64,000 nucleotides of DNA, taken from the NCBI GenBank assembly GCA_038030265.1, contig CM075942.1, forward strand, positions 66,654,926 through 66,718,925, written 5' to 3'. This document shows, piece by piece, positions 13,970-26,899 of this stretch. Source of the stretch: Corythucha ciliata. Taxonomy: Eukaryota > Arthropoda > Insecta > Hemiptera > Tingidae. A program made the position numbers and the translations under genes. Within the stretch, counting starts at the first letter, position 1. Each line of letters starts with the position of its first letter. A model generated the notes under the pieces. That model had not been told where the DNA came from. It made no database searches and saw only the letters and a program-made list of their open reading frames with translations.

Positions 13970-16900
13970 TTTTGAATAGTGAAAGTAGTAGTCGCGACTG
14001 CATTACTTTTAATCTACGTCCAAAGTTTGGGTCGACAGGCCCCGGTTTTTGGGCGAAAAAGCATCATGTCCCTGTTTCGTACTTCCGTAAAGGCGACTTT
14101 ACAATTTTTTTCCGGACTTCCGGACGCAACGCCGGGTGTGGCCATCAGAAAGTGGACGAGAGGGGTGGGGTTTCAAAATAATTGCGGGTGTTGCCATAAC
14201 TACACAGGGAGAGGAACGGGGTGAGGATGGTCATTATTTATCAGGGGGCGGCGCAACCCCTCCAGGCCAATGTGAGCAATCCGGGTTTATGTATCGTTGG
14301 AGCTACCCAATTTCATTAGTCTGGGGGGGGGGGGTTAACAAATTCAAACGCCAAAAATTATAGAATCAAACTTCACGTAGGAGGGGCGGGAAAGGAAGGT
14401 ACCGAAAATGTCCACTTCATTCCTCCAAGACCGACCCTATTAACACTCTCGGTTAACCCAAGCTAACACCCTATTAACACGCTTAGTTCTTTCGCGCTTT
14501 GTATACGTTCCCCGTTGTTTCCGGGAACCGCAAAACAATAGTTTGTTGGGTTCATTTATTTTAACGACAGTCGACCTTTTCGACCATAAAACAACGATTT
14601 CTTAAACTGGCGTTTACTACAGGTACGGGAGGATCGTCATTCATCGAAAACGTTTTGGATGTTATGACGATTTTTTTTTTATCTCCCCGAAAGGCATTTT
14701 CCAACTAAATTCCTCCTCAATTATTTCATTGCTATTTGATGACATTCAATGAAAAACGATTATTTCTCCCAATCAGTTTTTTTTAAAGCCCATTCATTTA
14801 TCGTCCGACATTTATTAATAAGGCGTTTTTGGTATGTTTGATTGACACCAAAGTTTGTCAATCGTCCTGGCTACCCTCCCCTCCCTTCTTGAATATTTTC
14901 AACTAACTGTTAGTCGGTCGTTCAAATAAAAGAGAAGCCGTGCTGTTGAAGCGAGCTTTTGAAGATAATTGATTGAGGACTCTAGCTCTTTTTTTTTTTT
15001 AATCAGTTAAATTGAAATCGTAATCAAATCATTTTTTTAAGTAGCATGAAGCGACTGTTTGCATAGCGTTAATTGAAATTTTGGGAGTTATACATTTTCT
15101 CGCACAAATTAGCGAAGATGATTTGACGTTAACACTATTTCTTTCAGAAGCGTTTATTCTAATTGACTGAAAAAATATGGAGATGAGGGGGTAAACACGG
15201 TAAATATTTAAATTAACCTTTTTCTTGCATTGGTTAAAAGTGGTTACCGGCCGGAATGTATTCATTTTTAATTAAAAATCGTGAATAATTAAAATTCAGT
15301 ACTTTGTTTGAATTGATGTTGCTTTTACGATTTACCTACGTCAAATAACGTAAATTGGATAAACAACCTTCTCTTCTTTACCATATATATATATATATTT
15401 TCAACCAAGTTATTCGGGTGGAAATAACAGTTTGGCGCCCGATCGCACATCGCCCGGAAATTTTACCTGCCGAATAAACTTTGACAGGGCCAGTATCAAT
15501 TTTCCCTCCCCCGCAACAACAAAAACCATTTGGAGGGAGCTGGTGGATGGGAGTAAAACTCAAAAACTTGTCTGTCTGTCTGTAGGTGAATTAACAACGT
15601 ACATACAAAAAAAAAAAAAAAAAAAAAACTTTTGTTTCCGTCCTGTTTTGACCAATACTGCATGTGAGATTGTTGCGGTTTAACCACAGTGCATTGGGGG
15701 GGGGGGGTGAAGGCAGTAGAAAACGGGACTAGGGTTAAATGGGGGGGGGGAGACACCGAGTGGTTTTCACAATGTCAATTAAAGACACGACGAACTAATA
15801 TCCCAAGTCTATGATTAATGTATGAAGAGAAGTCGCTGCGACAATTCAGGTCATTCTGTTGATATGAAATATATAGCTCGCGAACTCTGAGCGTGTTGGT
15901 TTTGGGTGATGGCGCTGGGTCACCGCCCCTTCCCCGCAACCCATCATCCCAATTTGCTCTAAGTGGTTTTGAATGTAGATCGAATGTCTCTTGAAAAAAT
16001 AAAATAATAAAACCGAATTTCGTCATTACGATCCTCGGAAAAACACAATTTTTCGTGTGGAATAATTGAAAAAGCGCCTATACGTTGAATCTTATATACT
16101 TACTTTTTTAAATTAAAGGGTGAGGTCCCGTAAGGATTAGGTATAATAATATATCAGGTCGAATTACACCACATCAGCTCCGAATATTTTATCCGATACG
16201 TCGATGAAAAAAACCACATTATCCCTTTCAATACATTAAAATTTCATCCAGAGGATAAAACGTTTCCTAGGTTTTTTAAAAAGAAATGAAGGGCTACTTA
16301 AAAATAAATCATCCCACAACTAAAGGAATGGTGCGGGGAAAGTCTATAAGTTGATTTAGAGACGGAGGTTTTCCATTTTAAACATCGCATTTCCCTTTGG
16401 GTAACTATAATGGAATACCATGGGCCATTTACCATTGGCCGATTAAAAGCCCAGGCTAAAGTGTGGGGCTGGATTTCTGTTTGAGTTGGAGGAAAAGCAA
16501 TCACACTTGTGTGAGTTTAACTAATGGGTCAGTTTGTTGATTGCACGAACAAATTGCCTATCGAAATTGAATGACCTCTTCATTTCAACTGAAATTAGGT
16601 GTCGGGAGTTGTAGGGGAATATATACGAGTGAAAGGAGGAGAGTACTGAAAAACTTATAGTGCCCTGACATTCTGACGGGGGTGTGGGTGAGGGGGGTCC
16701 TCTTGTCTCACGTTGAAGGGCGGTTGAATACTATTATGGTAAACTTGTACATGTTACCAGAATTTTAATGTTCCGTATCAACCGTAGCCTTGAACGTAGA
16801 AAAAAAATTACACGACGTAAATCACTAACTTTCAGCTAAGCTCTTTATATGTCTTGTTCCCAGGAGTTTAAAAATGGTTTGAACCCCCCCCCCCCTGTTC

Positions 16901-17900
16901 AAATGTGCTACGAAGAAAAAAGTCCAGTAGTTCCTATTCAGGAAGGCCGGGGGGGGGGGTGAGAAAGCGATTCCCCGGAATTTTCCCTTCGGAACATATT
17001 TTATAATCTCCACGAAAGTATGAAGTTCTTAGTATGTAGTAGAAAAGGCGGGGATTTGCTACCATCATTTATAAAGCTGATAGTGTGTTTAACGACTATA
17101 ATTGTCAGATAGTGATCACAAAAACTGAAGCAATACTTCTGGGATTCCAGTTTAAAGCCCGGTCTCCTATTTCTGGGACCTTTGAAGGCAGGTTCTGGCG
17201 AGAAAAACATGATTGTGGTCAGAGGATTTTTCTTGGCTGAACATCTTTAGTGCCTGGAGAGGCCACTGTCACACCGTCCATAAACATCCCATCCAGCCAC
17301 GCCACAGGCCCTAGCAATTTCTCCGAGAGCACCCCCCCCCCCCCACGGATCCTGTAAGTGCACCCGCACCCGCGATAGGTCAAAGCAATATAAAGAGGAA
17401 GTGTTTGTTTTATTTGGCAGAACAGTTCCATTTTTAATCTAAACGACAAGTAACCGCCAGGAAGGTGGACATTTCTTGGAAAGGCACCAGGAAGCACGTT
17501 ACCGGTTTTGAACCACCTGGTTCCAGGGGCATCATTCGAATCTACCTGGTTAGAAGTGTCCGGTATTCAGTCGGATAGGCAGTTTGTGGGCTCAAAATTA
17601 CCAATTTTGGAGGGAAACCTCATGGTTCGGGGCTCAGTCAATCGTTTCCAGTATGAAATGATGGTTTGTGAAAAAGTTAGTACGTAATAGATGCGTGCAT
17701 TGTAAGGACCTCATAAAAAATGGCTCCATTATATTATGCGGTAGAGTCTGTTTCATTGGATCTATAGCCTACGGGTTGTATGGGCCCCATGCTGGCTCAT
17801 CCAGAAAAATAAACTATTTCGCTACTTTGGCCCACTCGGAAAGCTATTTGCTGGGTCCGGCTTTTTCGAAAATGAAATTACACGGAGTATGCTCATTAAA
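13970..17900. other. No gene seen
   Basis: Mixed sequence with an AT dinucleotide run near 15383-15398, long poly-A near 15607-15627 and several poly-G/poly-C runs. Short ORFs have no recognisable domain. The 78-codon frame at 17668-17904 abuts a hairpin and is not convincing as a gene. Confidence 0.35.
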
Positions 17901-17910
17901 ATGAGCCGAA

Positions 17911-18044
17911 TGAATAAAAAAGAGCATGACCTTATGCTTGCATTTTTTAAAGCATATGGCCATCAATTATGAATGAAATTCGTCATTTTCATTCATAAAC
18001 AGATGAGCATAATTGAAGTATAAGGTCAGGCTCTTTTTTATTCA
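17911..18044. repeat. Hairpin-forming inverted repeat
   Basis: The left arm (17911-17939, TGAATAAAAAAGAGC...) pairs with the right arm (18016-18044) with one or two mismatches. The 76-bp interior itself contains a second inverted match (ATGAATGAAATT / CATTTTCATTCAT). This looks like a small MITE; no clear target duplication was seen. Confidence 0.6.
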
Positions 18045-18059
18045 TATGGCCCAATATCA

Positions 18060-18560
18060 TGGGGCTTGCTTGGTCATAAAAAGAAAAAAACCGCGGGTTT
18101 GGCCTTCTCGAAAAGCCAATGACGCGGGTCTGACTCCTTTCAAATAAAAAATATCGAAAGGTATGCCCTCACAGTACCAATTTCGTTGATACAGCTAATA
18201 CGAAGATACTCCTTCGCGGATTTCTCAGCACTAACTACAAAATTTCGCACTGTAGACCTATTCAAAGTTAATTTCACTTAAACGCAATTTCGCGGACTCG
18301 GATAACCAAAAAAAAGCAATTTCGAGCGCTTCGCTGCATCAAAAACAAAATTTCGTAAGGTGGGCTCATTCAAATAACCAATTTAGCGGGTCTCTTCTAC
18401 AGCGGGCTTTCTACACTCCATAGAAGAGCGTCGCAAGGCCGGGACATACGTCAAACCCGAAAGCCATCGCAATTTACCGCATTCCTTTCCAGTCCTTAAA
18501 TCATTACATTTCGCCCGAGAAACAGATTTTTAATGGCAAACCTGTCGATTTTCCGTAGTG
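18060..18560. repeat. ~30-bp tandem array, family C in reverse orientation
   Basis: Diverged units contain CGCGGGTTTGGC and AAAAGCCAATTTCGC, matching the unit of the 7.9-9.0 kb array. Confidence 0.55.
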
Positions 18561-18939
18561 CCAATTTTTGACAAGAAACCGATGAAGTTGCTCGGAAAGT
18601 GACAACTCCACTTTCACCAAAATGGATATTTTCCATGGGGATACCGTCATTTTTTGTTAATTAACTCAGAAACTGATAATAACGTCATCACCTCACAAGG
18701 ACTGGCCAAAGATGCAGAAAAATGCAGATTTAGACCCCAGAGCCTGATTAGTTTGGCTATAAAACGTGATTTAAAACTCCAGAAAAAGCCAACTTGACTC
18801 GAAAAAATGACAGTCAAAAGTGAATTTTTCACCGTGTAACTTACAGAAAATCACGGTGGTTTATGTCGGATAATAGGCCGTCAACACCGGACCCCGGATT
18901 TGCTCCACAATTGTTTATGTTGTGTTCATTCGGTGGCCA

Positions 18940-20080
18940 AACAGACAAATATGGTCAATAAACAAGTTTCGGAGGTTAACAATTAACAAATCAGTAAAAT
19001 TACTAGTCAGAGCGTGAAATAGCCTCGAAACTGTTAAAATTCAGGACAAAGTCGATTAGATATTATTAGTTATTTATGACGATGAATAGCCGCAAAAATT
19101 GCAGGCGCGGTGGCCAAAGAGTCGAGATTCGATGGATAAATAGCCACGAAATTGCCAGTTTCGAGGCTAAATATCCGTAAAATGGCATTTTGGGACTATA
19201 GTCACTTACTGCACGCGTTTGCGACTACGAAGAACCACAAAACCACCATTTTAGAGGGGAAACTAGCAAAATTGTAAAGCAATCAATTTGCTTTTACGCG
19301 TCATTGGAATGACTTTACAAGATGAAACATTCAATAAACAAAGTCAAAATCAAACATTGGAACCAAGTCAACGCAAAATAAGATGAAAACCTGCAAAGTT
19401 GCAAGTTTCTGGTCTAAAAGGTGCGAAATAGCACGCATCTGGTATTCACTTCAGGGAAATGGCAAGTTCCTAGCCACAGTGGGCGCGGAGTCCAGTCTAG
19501 CCGGTTCCACGACCTCACAAAGCTTGTTGGGTAACCGTGAAAGTTCGTCATTCGAATTCAAATATCTTGGAAATTGTAAAGATTCGAGTCAGTCTGAATA
19601 TTCTAAAAATCGCGAGTTTGATGTCTTAATTTTCCCAGAATTGCAAGTTCCGGGCTTTTTTTATTTATTGGATGCGGAACCCGGCCACGAAGGCGCCCCA
19701 CGGTGTCTGCCTCTCGAAATAACATCACATCCTAACTCAAAATTTGAAAAAATGCCTATTTTGGGACTGAAAACACTAGCTCCTGGTCTTTATTTATGTG
19801 AAATTGCAAGTTTTTGGGCCTTTTTTTTTTTTTTTAGTGAGAGTGGACCTTGGGAAAGCCGTCCCCGACTGAATAGCCGAGTATTTGCAACGTCCATAAG
19901 TATTTGTGAGTTAACAAGTTCGGGTCCTAATTTGAGCAGAATTGCAAGCTGGCTTCGAAAGCGCCCATATAGCTTGATGAATAGCAGCAAAAATGTAAGT
20001 ATGATTCGGAGCTAAATATCAGTGAATTCCCAAGATTTGGGGTAAAATATTCGCAAAATTGCTGGGTTGCAATAGTTTTG
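18940..20080. repeat. ~30-bp tandem array, family E
   Basis: Units built on AATAGCCACGAAATTGC followed by CAAGTTTCGGGCCTAAAT repeat about every 30 bp. A 210-codon open frame at 19383-20015 runs through this array. Its protein repeats the same motif type (for example CEIA, ISICELTS, ELQVPG) and has no recognisable domain, so I treat it as repeat read-through and not as a gene. Confidence 0.6.
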
Positions 20081-20466
20081 CGCGGCCTCGAATAACGCAT
20101 ACATCTTGAGATGTGACAGTTTTGTTTTGCAATTTGTATAGTAGAGAATCCCTGAAGGGGTGAACTACTTATATACATATTGTGAAATTGTGGTATGGAG
20201 CAAATGGATTTTCCGCGGTTTGGGCGGGGGCTGATTCAGTGGTGGTAGAGAGGGATAGGCGCTCTTTATCTGTGGTGGAGGGGGACAGTCTCAGTGTACA
20301 AACCCAGGGAAGTAGGAAGCTGAAAAGTCATATTATGTTTCTGTTCAAAAACGCACAATTCTGCCTTTTTCTGGTGAAAAATGTGGAATTTTGTCACAAC
20401 CTAATTTGAGCTCCTGGAATCAGACTAGAATTATGATACCCACAGTTTAGTTATGCCCGCCTTTGG

Positions 20467-22907
20467 CAGTGGCGGATCCAAGGGAGGTGCCATCGGAGCC
20501 ATGGCCCCTCCCTTGGAGTCGAGGTCACTTGCGCAAAAAAAAAAAAATCACCAAAATCTCCTACAAAATCCTATCGAGGAGGGGTGATTACCACTAATTG
20601 TAGGGTCATTTTGTCAGAGACTCGAGGGTGGAACGCGACCACGTCAAGGGAAAAATGAATGCGAAAGGTCTCGCCAAGGGCAAACTTTAAGCGAAACGTC
20701 ACATTGTGGGGGAAAAAAACTCTTTAGAAAGGCTGCGGCACAACGAGTAAACTATACGCAAAATGCCCCACGGCGGGCAAAACGCAACATTCGGGAAAAC
20801 ACTCACGTGAATCGTTCATCTTTGTTTTGTTGGTTTTCTTAGTTTTGCCGTAGTGGCGATAAGATTGCTGATGAGGGGCACCGGGATTGGGCCCGAAATG
20901 CATACTGTCAAAAACTACGCGGCTGTAATTGTTCAAATTTAAATAACCAACTTTCCATTTAACACTCACGTGAATCGTCACATTCAAGGCGAGATTTACG
21001 TGAAATGCAGCGTCAAGGGAAACAAATAATAATGCGAAACGCTTCTCCGAGAGCAATGTTAAGGTGACATTATTGTCTATTTTATGAAAAAACTCGTCGG
21101 TTTCACGAAAAAATGGTCAATTTCATAACGAAATTGTCTGTTTTATGAGAAAAATGAGAAAACGTTCAATTTTGTAAGCATCTTAAGCCTATGAGCATAA
21201 TGGTTGATTTTATGATGAAATTTTCAGACTAAAAGGTGTCAATTCGATGAGTACATCGTCAGTTTGGTAAGATAATAGTCAATTTTATGAAGAAAATGAC
21301 ATATTGTAAAAGGAATTGTCAATATAATGAGAAAATTGCCTTTTTTGAATGAATTTGCAGAAATGATCAATGTAAGAGTGAATTGTCAATTTTATGAGGA
21401 AATTATTAATTTGATGGGGTAATTGTCTATTTTATGAGGAAATTATCAATTTTATGAGGAAATTGCCACTTTTATGGGGGAATGGTCAATTTCATGAGGA
21501 AATTGTCTATTTTATGGCGAATTGTCAATTTTATGAGGAAATCGTGAATTTCACGAGGAAATTGTATGCTTTATAAAGAAATTGTCAATTTTATGAGGAA
21601 ATTGTCCATTTTATGAGAAAATTGTCAATTTTATATGGAAATCGTGAATTTTATGAGGAAATTGTATGCTTTATAAGGAAATTGTCAATTTTATGTGGAA
21701 ATTGTCCGTTCTACGAGGAAATGTATATGTTACAAGGAAATGGTCAATTTCATGAAGAAATAGTCAATTTTAAAGGCAAAATAGTCTATGCTATGATGAA
21801 ATTGTCAATTTGATGAAGAAATTGTCAATTTGATGAAGTAATTGTCAATTTTGTGAGGAAATTGTCACTTTTATGCTGAAATAGTATGCTTTATAAGGAA
21901 ATGGTCACTTTCATTAGGAAATGGTAAATTTTATGGGGAAATTGTTAATTATATGAGGAATTGTCAATTTTTAGAGTAAATTGTCTCTTTTACGAGGAAA
22001 TTTTCACTTTTATGGGGAAATTGTCAATTTTATGGAGAAATAATAATTTTTGTGTGGAAATTGTCTAGTTTATGAGGAAATTGACAAGTTTATGAGGAAA
22101 TTGTCTATTTTGTGATGAGGTTGTCAATTTTTTGAGGATATTGTCAATTCTATCAGGAAATTGTATTATGTTATAAGGAAATTTGTCAACTTTATGAAGA
22201 AATACTCAATTTTATAGGGGAATTACCAATTTTATGAGGAAATCGACAATTTTATGAGAAAATTGTATGCTTTACAAGGAAATGTCAATTTCACGAAGGG
22301 ACTGTCAATTTAAGAGAAAATTGTCAATTATATGAGAAATTGTCCCTTTTATGAGGAAATTGTCAATTTTATTGGGAAATTTCCAATTTTACGAGGAAAG
22401 TGTTAATTTCATGAGGAGACTGTCAATTTTATCAACAGCCAATTTTGGTAAATTTGTTTGCCAGTAAACCAACTTGACTGGGTGGCCTATTTCAGTGACC
22501 GATTGCGCCGATTTTGCGCACTAAGAACAGTTTTTAGATGGTTTCACTCGATAAACAGTAATTTCGCTCACTAAAAAAACCCAATTTTGAGGGTTAAAAT
22601 TACAGTGCTAGCCGTGAGACATAAGAGCTTCCCCTCCACCACGGCGCTGAGTTTACTTCATTCGGCGGGAGGCGTATTTTTGCCAAACTAATAGTTCACG
22701 TTACGATGAATGTTGTTGTTTTTTTTTCATGTTTTCGACCTTTGGGTTTCCTTAATTTTCCGATTTTTCAATTATCAGAGATTGAGACCATTGATAACGG
22801 TGTCTGTCTGGATAACTGTGTGACGTGTGGTATATTTCTAGGGCAGGGGGCCGGATGGTGTCATATAATATGGCCCCCTCCTTAAGTTGACTTTGGATCC
22901 GCGCCTG
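20467..22907. mobile_element. Non-autonomous hAT-type transposon carrying a 20-bp tandem array
   Basis: The left end is CAGTGGCGGATCC and the right end is GGATCCGCGCCTG, an imperfect terminal inverted repeat of about 13 bp. The element is flanked by a perfect 8-bp direct repeat GCCTTTGG (20459-20466 and 22908-22915). An 8-bp target duplication with CAG...CTG ends is the hallmark of the hAT superfamily. The 2441-bp interior has no transposase frame; more than half is a tandem array (21060-22430), preceded by a GCGAAACGTCA-type degenerate repeat (20590-21010). It must have been moved by a transposase encoded elsewhere. Confidence 0.88.
21060..22430. repeat. 20-bp tandem array inside the hAT element
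   Basis: About 65-70 diverged copies of a 20-bp unit close to AATTGTCAATTTTATGAGGA. Variants include TCTATTTTATG and TATGCTTTATAAGG. The array is AT-rich and the ORF at 21613-21813 is simply its translation. Confidence 0.92.
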
Positions 22908-22915
22908 GCCTTTGG

Positions 22916-23996
22916 ATCTTCCCTGCAACACTAATAATTGCACTTTTTCGTCTTTCAATGGATTCCCCAACTAAAAAAAAAAGTCAGGCCCCAGGGAAGT
23001 GTCCTATCCTACCCCTATAACAGGGGTGGAACCCAAGAACTTCAAAGACCTCCCCTTATCCTATTCCAGAACAAAAATACTGACATTATTGAGTAAAGGT
23101 GTCATCCGTGTCTGAACGAGGACAAACCTCTCCGTTTCCTTTCCAGAGAAGTTGTAGAACTATACTTTGGATTTGGATCAAAACGGTAGAATTACAAGAC
23201 GGGAATCCTTTAAAAACAAAACCCCGAGGCTTCCAAGGGATTTCTGCGATATCGCCTCCCTCCCCCGCCCTCACCGACAACCTTGCAACCACAACTTAAT
23301 CCTACAGACCCCTCCCCCCCCCCGAAGTTAAAGGAAGAAGAAATTTTAGGATCTTCCTTAATCCCATTTTCTAACCCGTCAGCTTGTCTATCGAGATAAA
23401 TCTCATTCTTTTTCCGACTGAAAGTTTTATTACCTCGATAATTCAACGAAACCGCTGATTGAGCTTGGTTGATGGGTTGAGGGGGGCCGAGGAGGGAGAA
23501 AATGATTTGAATTTTAAACGTATTTAGTCGTCGGAAAACGCAAGAAAAAAAAAAACTGATTTTTGCTGGATTTACCGCTACTAGTTAAGTCAAACAGAAT
23601 TATATTAGATAATTGGTCGATGGAGTCTCGTCATCGGATGGGGGATTACGACATCGTTTTATGCAAGGCATTTTAACTTGAAATTGTTTGAATTTCAATT
23701 ATGATGACCTAGTGATTATGAGGGGCATTTAGAGATTTAAATGTCATCTCAAAAGAAGCCCTAAAAGGCTCGGTTTTATAAGAATGGTAAGGATGAAAGG
23801 GTGAGGGGGGACTATAGGAGGAAGTGTTTTTTAATGGGCTGTCCTGTCAAATGATGTGAAAATCAGACTTCATTATAGAGAGAACAAAAGATGAAAAGAA
23901 GAGAAATTTCTTATTGACAATTAGGCTTGTTGCTGTAATCCTTTTCAGGCGAAAATTAATGCATGGTCATGCGGAGAAAATATGAAAAAAACTCAC
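22916..23996. other. Intergenic or intron DNA 3' of the secreted-protein exon
   Basis: Since the exon at 23997-24509 ends in a splice donor on the minus strand, the rest of that gene should lie at lower coordinates. No further exon could be recognised with confidence here. A minus-strand open frame at 23086-23292 is a weak candidate without a clear acceptor. Confidence 0.35.
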
Positions 23997-24509
23997 CTTT
24001 TTAAAGCTGGGTGTATTGAGAGTTTTCTTTTTCGCGTCGCGTGGACCGAGATCCGGCGGCCTTATCGGTATGAGATCTTCGGCTGGTAGACGAAACGGCG
24101 GCGGAGGCGGTATCGGACGACGATTTCCAGCGCCGGGTCCAGCTGCACCACCGCCGCCGCCACCCGAATCGGAATTCGTATCACGTAGAATGGGCTTGTC
24201 CGCGAATGGCGACGTGTAGCCAGGGTGCAGAGGCGGCGTGATAAAGGCTCGACTCGGCGGTGAATAGGATGGGACGACTCGCGACGGCGGCGTTGCCGGC
24301 GCTCGAGCCCCTCGACCGAACAGACTGTTGTACTTGCCGCCGACGCCGTCTTTAGACGCGAGCGTTCGATTGAACAGCTCGCTCGTCTCAGGATCAAAGC
24401 CGACGGCTCGTTTGTCCGAACTCATGACGCTCATAAAGCTGTCTTCGACGTCCGCCCAACCGACGCAGGTGACAGCCGCTAGAACCAGGCACGTGACTTC
24501 GAAGGACAT
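23997..24509 (-). CDS. First coding exon of a secreted Pro/Gly-rich protein (unknown family)
   Basis: A 171-codon open frame starts at the first ATG after an in-frame TGA and ends at a good splice donor (AAG|GTGAGT), in phase 0. Its GC content is far above the surrounding DNA. Residues 1-19 look like a signal peptide: a hydrophobic LVLAAVTCVGWA core with likely cleavage before DVEDS. After that come a dibasic KR (33-34), an N-glycosylation sequon NRT (47-49), an SLFGRGARA stretch (62-70), PPSR-type repeats (about 74-87), a six-glycine run (116-121) and a five-proline run (134-138). The role is not recognised. It could be an extracellular-matrix, cuticle or adhesive protein, or a propeptide. 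The gene continues beyond this exon, so the protein is partial here. Confidence 0.7.
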
Positions 24510-24770
24510 TTCTGGACTCCCGTTTTGTTTTTCAACAATTTGAATCAGGGCGACCGCACAAACAACTCAACTGCACATCTGTCCTCATTTTTTCACATTT
24601 GGGAATCGCGTAAGGGGTTTCGGGAAAAAGTCTGAACACGAGGGGCCAAGCACCCGAAGGGCGGTGAAGACACTGGTCCAGGCGTTCACATCTTCAGAGA
24701 AGCTGATAACTGATTCGCCGAGAAATTCCCACGGAGCCCCCTTGGCTGGCATGACCCATTTTTCCGACAC
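24510..24770 (-). other. Probable 5' UTR part of the secreted-protein exon
   Basis: On the minus strand a plausible acceptor (TTCGCAG|GTGTCGG, boundary at 24770) opens a GC-richer block that runs without another splice signal into the ATG at 24509. Another frame is open across part of it but ends in a stop before the ATG, so it is more likely untranslated leader than coding. Confidence 0.4.
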
Positions 24771-26640
24771 CTGCGAACACATTTTAAGGATTTTTTGACA
24801 ATTATAATCCCAATAATCTTCAAGTTTAATGATGGGCACGATATTAAATTTATCAAATCCCAAAAACAACAATTTCAAAGGTATTTCACCCTACTTGTCA
24901 CTCAATGACCCTTCTCTCGAAAGCCATTCTACGAGTGAGACAGAGAGAGTCTCAGCCATCCCAACAAAGAATCATATTGTTCCCAGCGATTAAGCCCCAC
25001 GATCCAATTATACTCAAGAAAACTCACCTCGAAATTAAATAATAGACAGACAGTAGCTAACACAGGGCACAAGAGTCATCTCTCCGTCGTTCAAATCACT
25101 CAAAAAAAAGTGTAAATACCCGAGTTCGCAACCCCCCGTCGGACACTCTCAACGTTAAACAACACGGAAAGAAAAACTACTGAGTGGCCATTTGTAGTAC
25201 TTCGCTATTAAAATTCAACTCCCTACTACCGCCCTCTGCCACCAACCTCGACAACTTCAATAGTCCGGTCTTCAGAGGACCAATTTTCTCTTTACCACCA
25301 CCAAAATGCTTATCTCATTCTGTCTGAAAGGCGTGAAAACAACGTTGATTTCGATTTTAAGCCCTTTTAGTTAGTAAAAGAATAAATAATAATAATAAAA
25401 AAGAAACATAAACGAGAAGTGTTACTTTGAGAGGGACTTAGCCAACGAATCGATGACTTGAAAGCGCAGAATCGAGAGCCCCTCTCTCTTTTGAAGACTT
25501 GATTGCGGAAACATTCAAAGTCCCTTTGCTTAGGAGGCTGGGAATTCTTTATTTTTTTTAAAGATTCACTCCAAGAACAGATTAAGTACCCAACGGATGT
25601 GACTCACACTTTGTTAATTCAATTAGCATTCTAATTGCCATTCCTTTCTTCTTTTCAAATCACAGTTTGAGCGACTCATTTCTAGGCAAAGTATCCAGAT
25701 TTTATTCCGTTTTAATCCTAACTTAAATAACGCAGAAAATACATTCATGTCAAGGATGAGTTTTCTACTATTACATCATTTTGAGTGAAACATTACCCTA
25801 AGTCGATGATTTGTTGCACTTAAGAGCCCCTCTCGACCCCACAGTACTTGGCATTGGGCCACGCACAGGGTGGGGGGGGGGAGCGAGATGCAATATTTGC
25901 GAGCCTTTGAAAGGAATTGAAAATCCTTTGGAAGAAGAAGAAGAAGAAGAGAAAAATACAAATAGGTTTACGCGCGGGTCATAAATGGCAAACCTGAACC
26001 CCATCCTCAACCCAACGGGGAGAAAAAAATACACTCACACTATAACTTTCACTTGGAGAAAAACCGCAATTTTCGTTCTCCCACGAGGGTTATAGAGCAG
26101 GCAGGAATGTTAATTGTTTCCTATGGGCGTATAATAATAAAAAAAAACAACACAATCTGAAATTACAGCCGAAAAAAGATTCTGACGAACCTTAAAGTTA
26201 AGATTTCTTCTTTTTCGACTAAAAAATCTAATGTTTACTTTTCCCTCAATAATCGTAAATTTATCTCTTAAAGGGATCTTTAGATTTGTTGTTTGGCTAA
26301 ACAGAGCCTCCTCTCCACTCTTAGTCAATCTAATCATAAAAAAAATCAATCAAACTGCTTCAGGAAATGTGTAGTGTCTTCTTTGATGCACACTCTTCCG
26401 AACCACTAAAGTATACATGTATATGAGTAAATACATAATGAAATATGTACCTACACAACGATGATCTTTACTGGTTAATTAAAGGTCCTTTAATATCAAT
26501 AATTCATAAATAAAAAAATTATCGACTTTTTTTATGTTTTTTTTTTTTTTTTCAAGGGCACGCCGTAAATTAGGATTTACTTGTCAACGCGCGTTGATAA
26601 AAGCATAAAACTGCAACCACAGTAGCGTACTAATATAAGC
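24771..26640. other. No gene seen
   Basis: AT-rich DNA, probably promoter and upstream sequence or a first intron of the minus-strand secreted-protein gene. It contains a short AAG microsatellite near 25935-25950 and poly-A/T runs. Nothing else is supportable. Confidence 0.35.
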
Positions 26641-26899
26641 GAGGGGACATCCACTGTTATGAGCAGCCCCCCCCTCCCATGTCAGAACCTAAAATATGGA
26701 AATTTTTGGTTTATGTTGAGGGGTGCAAAAAACGTGAAAATAGTCGAGACTTTATGGCGAACGGTTTTGGACGGCAAATATTTGACTCGTCTATTTCGCG
26801 TCTCAAATTTTCGTTCCATCCGAGTCCACGATCAGGAGAAAAAGTACGTTGCAAGTGGCCAGCAGTTGGTGTTGGGGGGGTGGGCGGGGGACTGGATAT

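Noticed and set aside
19383..20015. A 210-codon open frame, one of the longest in the window
   Set aside because: It lies entirely in the ~30-bp family E array and its protein reflects the repeat unit. No domain, splice context or composition change supports a gene.
21060..22430. Regular short repeats that could suggest a CRISPR array
   Set aside because: There are no unique spacers: 20-bp diverged units abut one another inside a eukaryotic transposon.
24016..24397. Frames of 67 codons (plus) and 111 codons (minus) overlapping the secreted-protein exon
   Set aside because: They are shadows of the GC-rich exon. Only the minus frame from 24509 has a signal peptide, an upstream in-frame stop and a good splice donor.
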